63,206 bases of DNA, taken from the NCBI GenBank assembly GCA_001570385.1, contig BBYL01000044.1:1-63206 (forward strand). Reading direction: 5' to 3'. The stretch is from Microtetraspora glauca (GTDB lineage Bacteria; Actinomycetota; Actinomycetes; Streptosporangiales; Streptosporangiaceae). A program made the translations under genes and the position numbers. Shown here piece by piece: positions 17,307 to 26,319 of the stretch. Position 1 is the stretch's first letter. Each line of letters opens with the position of its first letter. Below the pieces are notes generated by a model. The model did not search any database. It was not told the DNA's origin and saw only the letters and a list, made by a program, of their open reading frames with translations.

Positions 17307-18208
17307 TCAGATCTCTGCTCGTCGTCCCGCCACTGGTCCCGGGAATGCTCTCCAAGGCCATGCGCACCGAGGCCGACGCGATTCTCATCGAGCTTGAGGA
17401 CGGGGTACACAGCTCCCGTAAGGACGAAGCCCGCGCCGTCGTCACACGGTTCATCGAACAGCGGGACTTCGCCGGCAAGACCGTGGTGGTCCGGGTCAAC
17501 GACATGCGGACGCAGATCGGCCAAGCGGACATCACAGCGCTGGCGGCAGCGCAGGCCCCGTTCGTGCTGTTACCGAAGGTGCGGTCGCGGGCCGATGTGG
17601 ACCACGCCGAAGGGATCATCAAACGCGCCGAGACCGAGGCGTCCGTACCGGTCGGTGGGACACGCATCTGGGTGATGGTCGAGACCACGGACGCCGTGCT
17701 CGACCTGCCGGAGATCGGACGGGCGCCACGGCTGTCCGGACTGGTCGTTGGTTCAGCCGATTTGTCCTCCGAACTACGGGTGCGCCGCATCGGAGTCGGC
17801 GCCGAGCGGCCCATCTGGGACTTCCCGCTCGAACTTCTCTATGCCAAACAGCGGGCGGTGCTGGTAGCCCGCAGTAACGGCCTCACTGTCATCGACACCG
17901 GCTACACCACGTTCCATGACCTCGACGGCATGCGGCACTCCGCTCTCGTCTCCGCACAGCTCGGCTTCGACGGGACGGGCGCGTTCAGTCCCCGGCAGAT
18001 CAGCGTGATCCACGAGCAGTTCACACCCACGGCCGATGAATATGAGTGGGCCCGCCGGGCGCTGAAGGCCGTAGGCGCGGCCGAAGCGAAGGGCGAGACG
18101 GTCGTCGTGATGGACGGGGAGATGGTGGAGGGGCCGCTGGTGCGCGGAGCGCGCGCGATCGTCCAGCGATACGAGGCGTTCGCGGCCCGCGATCGCGCCC
18201 GAGCGTAA
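17303..18208 (+). CDS. CoA-ester lyase (CitE/HpcH-HpaI aldolase family)
   Basis: 301 residues of the HpcH/HpaI TIM-barrel family, CitE-like branch: RSLLVVPPLVPGMLSKAM at the N-terminus, IELEDGVHSSRKDEAR (29-44), Mg-ligand Glu in WVMVETTDAVLDL and the GSADLSSELR loop. Members cleave or form malyl-CoA, citramalyl-CoA or beta-methylmalyl-CoA. The SDR overlaps it upstream by four bases. Its presence argues that the pathway passes through a branched or hydroxy dicarboxylyl-CoA. Confidence 0.88.
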   Translation: MIRSLLVVPPLVPGMLSKAMRTEADAILIELEDGVHSSRKDEARAVVTRFIEQRDFAGKTVVVRVNDMRTQIGQADITALAAAQAPFVLLPKVRSRADVDHAEGIIKRAETEASVPVGGTRIWVMVETTDAVLDLPEIGRAPRLSGLVVGSADLSSELRVRRIGVGAERPIWDFPLELLYAKQRAVLVARSNGLTVIDTGYTTFHDLDGMRHSALVSAQLGFDGTGAFSPRQISVIHEQFTPTADEYEWARRALKAVGAAEAKGETVVVMDGEMVEGPLVRGARAIVQRYEAFAARDRARA

Positions 18209-18231
18209 CTCGCCGACGAGGCGACAAGGTC

Positions 18232-18894
18232 ATGAACGAGCTTCCCGGCGCCGGTGGTTATCACTGGCAGGATGACACGCATGTCGCTCACTGGGACGCG
18301 AAGCGGCAGGCGATCAACGCGGATCGCCAGGCGGGCTTCGCGGCACTGCTCGAACGACTACCCCATGATCGATCCACGCCGCTGCGCATCGTAGACCTGG
18401 GCGCCGGCGATGGTGAAGTCGCCGGCGTCGTGCTCGGTCGCTACCCCGCCGCGTACGCGGCACTCGTGGACTTCTCCGACCTCATGATGAGCAAGGGCGT
18501 CGAGCGGCTCGTCCCCTTCCGCGGCCGCTGCCACTACCTACGCTGGGACATGAACCACGGGGACTGGCCTGTGGAGCTGGCGGGTCCGTTCGACGCCGTC
18601 GTGTCGTGTGCAGCGATCCACCATCTCAGTAACGACCGCAAGAAGTGGCTGGCAGCCGCCGTGTTCGCGCGGCTGACGCCCGGTGGAGTCTTCGCCAACC
18701 ACGACCTGTTCCGAGACCCGGGTGCCGTGTTCGGCCACGACGAGATCCATGACCGGACCTGCGCCACCCTTGACGAGGCAGTGGCGCACCTCGACGACGT
18801 CGGCTTCGTCGAGGTGTCGGTCGCCGCCCGCGCGCCGCGGCCCAAGCACCAGGGTCAGCTGGCCCTGCTCGTCGGACGCACGCCGCCGCCCTGA
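18232..18894 (+). CDS. Class I SAM-dependent methyltransferase
   Basis: 220 residues with the SAM-binding motif I IVDLGAGDGEVAGV (53-66), motif II-like aspartate in LVDFSD, and post-motif LTPGGVFANHDLF. The acceptor is unknown; similar proteins methylate small molecules. It follows the CitE-like gene by 23 bases and its 3' end overlaps the convergent oxidoreductase gene by 40 bases, which limits any terminator between them. Confidence 0.85.
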   Translation: MNELPGAGGYHWQDDTHVAHWDAKRQAINADRQAGFAALLERLPHDRSTPLRIVDLGAGDGEVAGVVLGRYPAAYAALVDFSDLMMSKGVERLVPFRGRCHYLRWDMNHGDWPVELAGPFDAVVSCAAIHHLSNDRKKWLAAAVFARLTPGGVFANHDLFRDPGAVFGHDEIHDRTCATLDEAVAHLDDVGFVEVSVAARAPRPKHQGQLALLVGRTPPP

Positions 18895-21800
18895 GGCTTC
18901 GCGCCCAGTTCACGCACCCGCGCCCGATACTTGTCCACATTGGCCAGTTTGATCTGCTCATAGCCGCGGATCATGTCCGGCAGGGACGCGAGTTCGACGC
19001 CGCGTGCGTGCGAGTCCTCGCTCAAGGTGGCCAGCACGTCCTCGATCATGGTCTGGTACTCGTCTATCAGTGCCCGTTCGACGCGTCGCACCCGGGTGAA
19101 TCCGAAAAGGTCGAACGGCGTCCCCCGCAGCACCTTCAGCGCCCGAAGAACCACGAACGCCGGGCGGAACCACGGACCGAGACTCAGCTTGTTCTTCAGG
19201 CCGAGCGCGCGCAGGAGCGGCGGATGAAGCCGGTAGGACACCTTCGCGCCCGGGCCGAACTCGGCGTGCACCGCCGCCTCGGCCTTCGGGTCCAGCGAGA
19301 GGCGGGCGACCTCATACTCGTCCTTGTAGGCCATGAGCTTGTACAGGTACCGGGCCACCGCCTCGGACAGCTCCGTGCCGGCGACGGTCCGCTGCTCGAC
19401 CTCGCGCACTCGCGCGACGAACTCCGCGTAGCGGCGCGCATAACGATGATCTTGGTAGGCGACAAGGTCGGGGATTCTGATCGTCACCAGGCGCTCCAGT
19501 TCGGAGCCACGGGCGGCCCGCACCACGTCGATCAGATCGCGCTCCTCATCGGTCGGCTCGCGGACGGGCGCACCGACGGTGAGTGCGGCCACCGAGGACG
19601 CGAACGCGCTCGGGTCGGCGACGTACTGCCGCCCTCGGCGGAACGCCTGCACGTTCTGCCGCACCTGCACGCCGTTGAGTTCGATCGCCTGCTCGATGGC
19701 GTGCGCCGGCAGTGGCAGGGCGCCGGCCTGAAACGCCACCCCGGTCAGGAACATGTTGGCGAACTGATCGGTGCCGAACAGTGTCGCCGACAGGCGCCGG
19801 GCGTCTACGAAGATCGCTTGTGCGGCCCGGGTGGCGTTTCGGATCCGAGCCGTGGTGGCGTCGACGTCCGGGAACCCCGCGGAGGTGTCGACCACCATGG
19901 ATCCGGTAGGGACCTTTGTCGTCGACACGATGGCGACAGTGCGATCCGGGTCCGTCACCGCGAGGTTCTTGGCGTCGGCGGCGACCAGCAGGTCGCAGCC
20001 CAGATAGAGGTCGCACTCGCCGGCGGCCGCCTTGTTGCTCTGCTCGATCGCAGCAGTGCTGATCTTGACGTCGGAGACGACGGCGCCGCCCTTCTGGGCC
20101 AAGCCGGTCTGGTCAAGGGAGTGAACCTCGCGGCCGGCGAGCATGCCCGCCGCGGTCAGGATCTGGGAGAGCGTGACCACACCGCTGCCGCCGACGCCGG
20201 TGATGCGTGTCGTGTGCGTGCCAGCGGCGAGGCCGGACGCCGCAGTCGGTTCGCCGATCTCTTCGGCGTCCAGGTCAGGTACGGGGGGACGGTTGAGCCG
20301 GTGCGGTTTCGCATTCGGGACGATGGTCAGAAATGACGGGCAGTCACCGACCAGGCAGGAGTAGTCCTTGTTGCAGGAGGACTGGTCGATAGTGGTCTTG
20401 CGGCCGAACTCGGTGTCGACGGGCTGGACAGACAGGCAGTTGGACTTCTGCCCGCAGTCGCCGCACCCCTCGCACACCCGCTCGTTGATCACCACACGCC
20501 GCTCCGGGTCGGGCGCCAGGCCGCGCTTGCGCTTGCGCCGCAGTTCGGTCGCGCATTCCTGGTCGTGAATGAGCACGGTGACGCCGGGGACCCGGCTCAG
20601 CTCCCGCTGCGCTTCGACGATGCGGTCGCGGTGCCAGACCGCAGCGGACGGCGCCAGCCGCACTCTGCGATATCGCTTGACGTCGTCCGTGGTGACGATG
20701 ATGCGCCGCACCCCTTCGGCGGTGAGCATTTTAGTGAGCGCGGGGACCGACATCCCGCCGGCCGCCTGCTGACCGCCGGTCATCGCGACCGCCGAGTTGT
20801 AGAGCAGCTTGTAGGTCACGTCGACTCCGGCGGCCACCGCCGCGCGCACCGCCAGGCTGCCCGAGTGGTGGAAGGTGCCGTCGCCGATGTTCTGCAGCAG
20901 GTGTTTGCGAGTCCGCAGGAACGGGGCCATGCCGATCCACTGCGCACCCTCTCCCCCCATCTGGGTCAGCCCGAGGACGTCTCCGACGTTGTCCGGACGC
21001 ATCATCAGCACGAGGGCGTGGCACCCGATGCCACCGCCGACCACCGAGTCGTCCGGAACCTTGGTTGAGCCGTTGTGGGGGCAGCCGGAGCAGAAGTACG
21101 GCGTCCGGGCGACCAGTGGCAGCGGTGCCGGCGCCCGTCGCGTGGTGTGCCCAGCCTGCCGGTTGACGACCGTCGCGAATCCCGGCAGGGCACGCAGCCG
21201 ACGGGCCAGACCGGCGGCGACACGGTCGGCGTCCAGTTCGCCGTCGGCCGGGAACAGCGTGCCGCCGTCGGGCGCAGCCTTCCCCGTCACCAGGGGCGCG
21301 TTGGCTGTGCCGTACAGAATGTCCTTGACCGCAGTCTCAAGGAAGCCGCGCTTCTCCTCGACCACGATGATCTCGTCCAGACCGACGGCGAACTCGCTGA
21401 TCTCTGTCGGGATCAGCGGATAGATCATGGCCAGCCGCAGCAGGCGAACGCCTCGGGAGCGGAGTTCGGCGTCGTCCAGGCCGAGCATGTCGAGTGCCTG
21501 CCGCATGTCAAGGTAGGTCTTTCCGGCGGCGACGATCCCGATCGTGGGCGCCGTGCCGAAGCTCTCGACCTTGTTGAGTCCGTTGGCCCGTGCGTACGCC
21601 CGGGCGGCGTCCAGTCGGATGCCCTCGCGGCTCTGTTCCATGTCCGACAGAGCCGGTTGCAGCATTCGCGCGTTGGGTCGGTGTTCGAAAGGCTCGCCGC
21701 GCAGGCGCACCTCTGGCAGTACGGGCACGACGCGGCCGCTGTCGACCTGAACCTTACCGCTGCCGTCGGCCACGTTGGTGACGATTTTCAGCGCGACCCA

Positions 21801-22376
21801 CAGCCCGCAGCAGCGGGACATCGCCACGGCGTGCGTGCCGAGGTCGAGAACGTCCTGGGGGTCGGCCGGGTAGAGGATCGGCATGCCGAGGTCGGCGAGC
21901 AGTATCTCGGAGGCGCCCGGGACTGTGGACGACTTGGCCGACGGATCGTCGCCGACGAACGCGACCGCACCGCCGCGCGGATGGGTCCCCATCAGGTTGG
22001 CGTGCCGCAGTGCGTCCGAGGCGCGGTCGAGGCCGGGTGACTTGCCGTACCAGAATCCGGTGACGCCCTCGACCCGGGCGTCGGCCAACCCCGCCGCCAG
22101 TTGGCTGCCCGCCACTGCGGTGGCGGCGAGTTCCTCGTTCACGGCGGGTCGGAACACGACGTCGTACTCGTCCAGCACCTGCCGATGCCGCTGCAATTCG
22201 AGGTCGTAGCCACCGAGCGGAGAGCCCTCGTACCCGGAGACGAACACGGCCGTGCGCCGGCCCTGGGAACGGTCGGCGCGGCGCACGTTCAGGGGCAGCC
22301 GGACCAGCGCCTGGACGCCGGTCATCTGAGCCTCGCCGACGTCGTCGGTGTAGCGGTGGCTCGGTTCGATCAGCAT
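18855..22376 (-). CDS. Indolepyruvate:ferredoxin oxidoreductase-type 2-oxoacid oxidoreductase (fused)
   Basis: 1173 residues, the length of single-chain aerobic 2-oxoacid:ferredoxin oxidoreductases. The N-terminal pyrimidine-type domain (FVSGYEGSPLGGYD) is followed by a ThDP-binding domain (about 420-600) with CSGCPHNGST and IGDGTFHHSG near 497. A ferredoxin-like segment follows: CEGCGDCGQKSNC at about 632-644, with further cysteines in CNKDYSCLVGDC. A gamma-like domain (TGVGGSGVVTLSQIL) and a C-terminal DUF6537-type region complete it. It converts an aryl or alkyl 2-oxo acid plus CoA to acyl-CoA, CO2 and reduced ferredoxin. Divergent from the PucR-type regulator, sharing a promoter region with an ATAGCTAT site. 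Confidence 0.92.
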   Translation of the reverse strand: MLIEPSHRYTDDVGEAQMTGVQALVRLPLNVRRADRSQGRRTAVFVSGYEGSPLGGYDLELQRHRQVLDEYDVVFRPAVNEELAATAVAGSQLAAGLADARVEGVTGFWYGKSPGLDRASDALRHANLMGTHPRGGAVAFVGDDPSAKSSTVPGASEILLADLGMPILYPADPQDVLDLGTHAVAMSRCCGLWVALKIVTNVADGSGKVQVDSGRVVPVLPEVRLRGEPFEHRPNARMLQPALSDMEQSREGIRLDAARAYARANGLNKVESFGTAPTIGIVAAGKTYLDMRQALDMLGLDDAELRSRGVRLLRLAMIYPLIPTEISEFAVGLDEIIVVEEKRGFLETAVKDILYGTANAPLVTGKAAPDGGTLFPADGELDADRVAAGLARRLRALPGFATVVNRQAGHTTRRAPAPLPLVARTPYFCSGCPHNGSTKVPDDSVVGGGIGCHALVLMMRPDNVGDVLGLTQMGGEGAQWIGMAPFLRTRKHLLQNIGDGTFHHSGSLAVRAAVAAGVDVTYKLLYNSAVAMTGGQQAAGGMSVPALTKMLTAEGVRRIIVTTDDVKRYRRVRLAPSAAVWHRDRIVEAQRELSRVPGVTVLIHDQECATELRRKRKRGLAPDPERRVVINERVCEGCGDCGQKSNCLSVQPVDTEFGRKTTIDQSSCNKDYSCLVGDCPSFLTIVPNAKPHRLNRPPVPDLDAEEIGEPTAASGLAAGTHTTRITGVGGSGVVTLSQILTAAGMLAGREVHSLDQTGLAQKGGAVVSDVKISTAAIEQSNKAAAGECDLYLGCDLLVAADAKNLAVTDPDRTVAIVSTTKVPTGSMVVDTSAGFPDVDATTARIRNATRAAQAIFVDARRLSATLFGTDQFANMFLTGVAFQAGALPLPAHAIEQAIELNGVQVRQNVQAFRRGRQYVADPSAFASSVAALTVGAPVREPTDEERDLIDVVRAARGSELERLVTIRIPDLVAYQDHRYARRYAEFVARVREVEQRTVAGTELSEAVARYLYKLMAYKDEYEVARLSLDPKAEAAVHAEFGPGAKVSYRLHPPLLRALGLKNKLSLGPWFRPAFVVLRALKVLRGTPFDLFGFTRVRRVERALIDEYQTMIEDVLATLSEDSHARGVELASLPDMIRGYEQIKLANVDKYRARVRELGAKPQGGGVRPTSRAS

Positions 22377-22443
22377 CGTGCTACCTCAGCGCTCGGTTCC
22401 AGTGGACATCACCAGACTGACACCCCGATTTTCGTTATGCTAG

Positions 22444-22451
22444 ATAGCTAT
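22444..22451. promoter_or_regulatory. ATAGCTAT palindrome (operator candidate, site D)
   Basis: Third exact copy of ATAGCTAT, embedded in ATGCTAGATAGCTATTCGAT, located 33 bases before the PucR-type gene start and 68 bases before the divergent oxidoreductase start. Its placement between the two genes matches that of sites A and C. Confidence 0.6.
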
Positions 22452-22476
22452 TCGATAAAGATGGCTGGAGTTGATC

Positions 22477-23649
22477 GTGAAAACCACGAAGCCCGGCATC
22501 CGACCGGCACCGCGCACGCGCGCTCTGTTCCAGGAACTCTCCGCGCGCCTGGACCAGGTCACGCCGGCGATCACGACGAGCATCCGTGCGGAGGTCCCCG
22601 GATATCGTGAGCTGGACTACGACGAGCACGCCGTTGATGTCGCCCGGCAGATTCGCAACGTGGTCGACGGCCTCTTGTCCTCCTCCTTGCCGTCCGATGC
22701 CGCCATCGAGCACGCCCGCGACGTGGGAGGCCGACGGGCGGCGGCAGGCATGACGCTGCCCGATGTCATCGAGGCCTATCACATCGCGTACCGCGAAATC
22801 TGGGCCGAGCTTCTCGCCAACGCACAACGATCGGACCCTCCGCTGTCTGACGATCTCGCGTCGGTGGTCAGCCTGCTGTGGCTGTGGTTCCACCGCCTCA
22901 GCGCGGCCGTCGCCGAAGCGCACGCGGCGGAGACACAGCTACTCCGCAGCAACCGGCTCACCCTCGAACGCGAGTTGATGGGCCAACTCACCGGGAGGGC
23001 TCCCATCAACGACGCGATCGCCGCCGAACTCGGATATCGGGTCGATGGAGTCTTCAACGTCGCCCGCATCGCCGGGCTTGGACAACGCGACGAGGCCGAT
23101 CGCCTGGTCGAACTCCTGGGTGACACCAGCCGACGAGTCGCCTGCATCGATCACGATGGGCACAACGTTCTCATCGCCCAGGACCTCACCGTGACACAGA
23201 TCTGCGCCGCGATCACGGCGATCAGCCCCAGCGCGAGGATAGGCGTCGGCATGCCGCGTGTAGGACTCGACGGCGCCGCGATCTCTCTTCAGGACGCCCG
23301 GGAGGCTATGGATCGCACAACCAAGGAGCGGCGGATAGTCCAGTTCGAACAGGATTGGCTGATGTCCTGCCTCAACGCCATCAAGCCGCGGTTCGAGGCC
23401 ATCCTGGAACCGACGATAGCGGTGGCACGGCGTTATCCGCAGCTCGCTGAGACGGTCCGGGCATACTCGGAATGCCGATACTCCATGAGTGCCTGCGCAC
23501 GTCAGCTCCAGATCCATCCCAACAGCGCCCGTTACCGGCTGGACCGGTGGAAGGCTCTCACCGGCCACGATGTCGAAACGGTCAACGGACTGAACGCCTC
23601 GGTCATAGCGCTCGAACTGGATCGCCAGACTCCACCGGCGAACCGGTGA
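22477..23649 (+). CDS. PucR/CdaR-type transcriptional regulator
   Basis: 390 residues from the GTG at 22477, which has GGAG 6 bases upstream (a TTG two codons earlier is less likely). An N-terminal alpha-helical RsbRD/GGDEF-like sensory region covers roughly 1-280, and a C-terminal PucR HTH_30 lies at about 325-370 (AYSECRYSMSACARQLQIHP then NSARYRLDRWKALTG). Such proteins usually activate adjacent catabolic operons when an inducer binds. It is divergent from the oxidoreductase gene and upstream of the ABC importer, so both are probable targets. Confidence 0.85.
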   Translation: MKTTKPGIRPAPRTRALFQELSARLDQVTPAITTSIRAEVPGYRELDYDEHAVDVARQIRNVVDGLLSSSLPSDAAIEHARDVGGRRAAAGMTLPDVIEAYHIAYREIWAELLANAQRSDPPLSDDLASVVSLLWLWFHRLSAAVAEAHAAETQLLRSNRLTLERELMGQLTGRAPINDAIAAELGYRVDGVFNVARIAGLGQRDEADRLVELLGDTSRRVACIDHDGHNVLIAQDLTVTQICAAITAISPSARIGVGMPRVGLDGAAISLQDAREAMDRTTKERRIVQFEQDWLMSCLNAIKPRFEAILEPTIAVARRYPQLAETVRAYSECRYSMSACARQLQIHPNSARYRLDRWKALTGHDVETVNGLNASVIALELDRQTPPANR

Positions 23650-24369
23650 GGCGGCTGTCGGCTGCGACACTGCGACTTGGCAGCCAATGCGCATGGCGAA
23701 GGGGTCGGCGGTGGCCGGCGAGTCGCACGTTGTTCTCGGCCGGTCGGCCTCATGTCACTGCAGGTTCATGCCCGTCACGATCACGGTCAGGTGCTCATCG
23801 ACGTCGCGATCGGGCTACTCGGGGCCATAAGCATGATCGAATCGATAAGTCAAGATAACCAACAAGGGTCGCAACCGGAGGAACTGGCGGCCTGCATCGG
23901 TGGACCTGGATTCGTGGCGGTCGCCCTCCGACGACGATGGCCCTGGGAGCAAGATCAGAAAAAGGGCCCTCCGGCAGTCGCTTCGTGGCTTAAGGGCGTT
24001 GAGACGTGACGCCGTCGGTCGACGGCCTGAGGGCGTCCGGCACGTCCCCCACCGTCCATGCCGCTACGGCAGTGCTACGCGGGTGTTTCCGCCAGGTCGC
24101 AGCGAGAAGTCTTGACACGGCCAAATTTGCTCTTTTTAATACCTAAACAACATAGATATACCAGTGCGAGCCCCTGGCGTGGCCAGCACCGATGCACGTT
24201 CTGCCCGTACCCACGATCGCGGGCATGACAGTAGGAGGTGCGACCGCCCGGGTGACCCCTCTGGTTGGCCGTCGAACCGGCAGGCGAACGACTGTTCGAG
24301 AGAAAAAGCGTCCAGCGACGATGAAGTCCGCGAACCGTCGCACGACAACTGCGGCAAGGAGACCGATCG
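23650..24369. other. 720-bp intergenic region upstream of the ABC importer operon
   Basis: I see no convincing gene; the short open frames here have atypical codon use and no family resemblance. An A/T-rich patch at about 24118-24165 includes the operator-like ATAGATAT, and a good ribosome binding site (AAGGAG) stands before the ABC ATPase start. It probably contains the importer promoter and a long leader. Confidence 0.5.
24152..24159. promoter_or_regulatory. ATAGATAT, one-mismatch copy of the island operator (site E)
   Basis: ACATAGATATACC differs by one base from the ACATAGCTATATC context of site C. It lies in an A/T-rich island 210 bp upstream of the ABC ATPase gene, where a promoter is expected. 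The match is weaker than the other sites. Confidence 0.4.
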
Positions 24370-25203
24370 ATGACTGACCTCACAAGCTCGCTGAGCGAGG
24401 GCCCCAACCGTGCGGGGAACATCGGCCGCCAGACAACTCGGGTCAGCGTCCGTGGCTTGTCCGTCGGGTACGAGCTTCGTGGAGCCGATGCCGACTTCCT
24501 TGCGGTCGCGGACGCCACATTCGATATCCGATGCTCCGAGATAGTCTGCATCGTCGGGCCCAGCGGTTGCGGTAAGTCAACGGTCCTCGGAGCCGTGGCA
24601 GGCTTGGTACCCTATCGCGCGGGAACCATTGAAGTCGACGGAAAGCCCATTAGGGGAACCGGCTCGGATCGAGCCGTCGTGTTTCAGAAGGCATCCCTGC
24701 TGCCCTGGCTCACGGTCCAGGAAAATGTCGCCTACGGCTTGCGAACATATGGGGTCAAAAAACGTGCCGCGATCCAACGGGCCGCCGAGATGTTGGAGTT
24801 GGTCGGCCTCGCCCAGTTCGCGACCCGCTATCCATATCAGTTGTCGGGGGGTATGCAGCAGCGGACCAACCTGGCTCGCGCGCTCGCGGCGGATCCGAAC
24901 ATCCTGCTGTTCGACGAGCCCTTCGCATCCCTGGACGCGCAGCAGCGCGAGTTGCTGCAAGGGGAGCTGTTGCGTATCTGGTCCAACACCGACAAAGCCG
25001 GGCTGTTCATCACTCACCAGATCGACGAGGCGGTCCTGCTTGGGAACCGCGTGATCGTAAGCACCCGCGGACCGGCATCGCGAATCTGCAATGCCGTCGA
25101 GATCGACCTGCCGTGGCCGAGGTCGCGAGAGACCCGGCTGAATCCCAAGTTTCACAATTATGTCGACCAGATCTGGCAGCTTCTGGAACCGCAAGAGGCG
25201 TGA
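24370..25203 (+). CDS. ABC transporter ATP-binding protein (SsuB/TauB/NrtD-like)
   Basis: 277 residues with Walker A GPSGCGKST (63-71), Q-loop FQKASLLPWLTV (105-116), signature LSGGMQQR (158-165) and Walker B ILLFDEPFASLD (178-189). The sequence type is that of nitrate/sulfonate/taurine/aromatic-acid importers. AAGGAG precedes the ATG. It forms an operon with the solute-binding protein and permease and supplies ATP hydrolysis for uptake of the island's substrate. Confidence 0.92.
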   Translation: MTDLTSSLSEGPNRAGNIGRQTTRVSVRGLSVGYELRGADADFLAVADATFDIRCSEIVCIVGPSGCGKSTVLGAVAGLVPYRAGTIEVDGKPIRGTGSDRAVVFQKASLLPWLTVQENVAYGLRTYGVKKRAAIQRAAEMLELVGLAQFATRYPYQLSGGMQQRTNLARALAADPNILLFDEPFASLDAQQRELLQGELLRIWSNTDKAGLFITHQIDEAVLLGNRVIVSTRGPASRICNAVEIDLPWPRSRETRLNPKFHNYVDQIWQLLEPQEA

Positions 25204-25269
25204 CGCTTCGCCCAACCACTTCAAAAGCTCAGCCTCGACGCACGATGCCGCACACAAGGAGCCACTTTT

Positions 25270-26304
25270 ATGAATACAACGATATCGAAAGAAAACGACC
25301 GAGTCGTCCTCCTCGGTAATCGCCGGCATCGCAACCGAGCTGTGACGTCTGTCGGTGTGACCGCTCTGGTGAGCCTCGCTCTGGGCGCATGCGGGTCGAG
25401 CGATTCCGCAGCGAAATCGGGGGGCTTGACGACGGTGTCGTATGCGTATCTCGGCCCTAGTGTCGGCCAAACACCCGAGTTGGTGATACAGGACGATCCA
25501 GGACTGTGTGCGCCTTTCGGTATCAAGCCCGAGGTGAAAATGCTCAGCCAGTCGACCGCCGCCCCCGCATTGGTGGCGGGACAGGTCCAGGCCGCCAGGG
25601 TCGGGACGGGCTCGTTGCTGACCACTGCGTTCCAGAATCCCGGCACCGTCAAGATCATCGGATCGATACCGAACTCTCTGAACTTATGGGGAACGAAGGA
25701 AATCAAACAGGTCGCCGATCTGAAGGGCAAGAAGGTGGGTGTCTCGTCGGCTGGATCGACCAGCGACCTGGCGATGCGCGAACTCCTCTCGGAATACGGG
25801 TTGAAGCTTGGAAAAGACGTCGCGGTGACGTACGGCGGCACCACCGCTGCGCTGCTCGGATTGTCGGCCTCAGGCGCGATCCAGGGTTTCCTGAATCCGG
25901 CACCGCTGCCCGAGAGCGCGGTCAAGGCGGGCGTGCATCAGCTCGTCACCCTTGACGGCAACAAGAAAGTCGAACCCTTGCTGGCGACGGTCGTCGGCGT
26001 ATCCGCCGATTTCGCCAATAGAAATCCGAGCGCCGTAACAGGCCTGCTGCGATGCTTCGATGCCGCGATCAACAAAATATCGAGCGACCCAGCCAAGGCT
26101 GCCCAGGTGCTGGCGAAGGCAGAGAAGGACGATACGGAAACGGCCGCCGCCCAGCTCAAGGCAAAGGGTGAATTCACCCTCAATCCCTTCACCGCTGACG
26201 AGGCGCAGACAGTGGTCCGCGTTCTCGAGTCGTACAACATTCAGCAGTTCAACGGTTTCGACACAGCAGCGACCGTCGATGGATCGTTCTTCGCACAGAA
26301 GTAG
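25270..26304 (+). CDS. ABC transporter substrate-binding lipoprotein (NMT1/SsuA-like)
   Basis: 344 residues. The signal peptide includes the hydrophobic stretch VTALVSLALGA and ends in lipobox LGAC with C41 as the lipidated cysteine, so it is anchored outside the membrane. The mature part has the NMT1/THI5-type two-lobe periplasmic binding fold typical of SsuA/TauA (LKGKKVGVSSAGSTSDLAMR, YGGTTAALLGLSASGAIQGF). AAGGAG is placed 7-8 bases before the ATG. The ligand is unknown; related proteins bind sulfonates, taurine, phthalate or thiamine precursors. Confidence 0.9.
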   Translation: MNTTISKENDRVVLLGNRRHRNRAVTSVGVTALVSLALGACGSSDSAAKSGGLTTVSYAYLGPSVGQTPELVIQDDPGLCAPFGIKPEVKMLSQSTAAPALVAGQVQAARVGTGSLLTTAFQNPGTVKIIGSIPNSLNLWGTKEIKQVADLKGKKVGVSSAGSTSDLAMRELLSEYGLKLGKDVAVTYGGTTAALLGLSASGAIQGFLNPAPLPESAVKAGVHQLVTLDGNKKVEPLLATVVGVSADFANRNPSAVTGLLRCFDAAINKISSDPAKAAQVLAKAEKDDTETAAAQLKAKGEFTLNPFTADEAQTVVRVLESYNIQQFNGFDTAATVDGSFFAQK

Positions 26305-26319
26305 GGATGTGAAATCGGC

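Noticed and set aside
23677..24009. 110-codon frame between PucR-type and ABC genes
   Set aside because: No ribosome binding site at its start, low-complexity content and no resemblance to any family; treated as intergenic.
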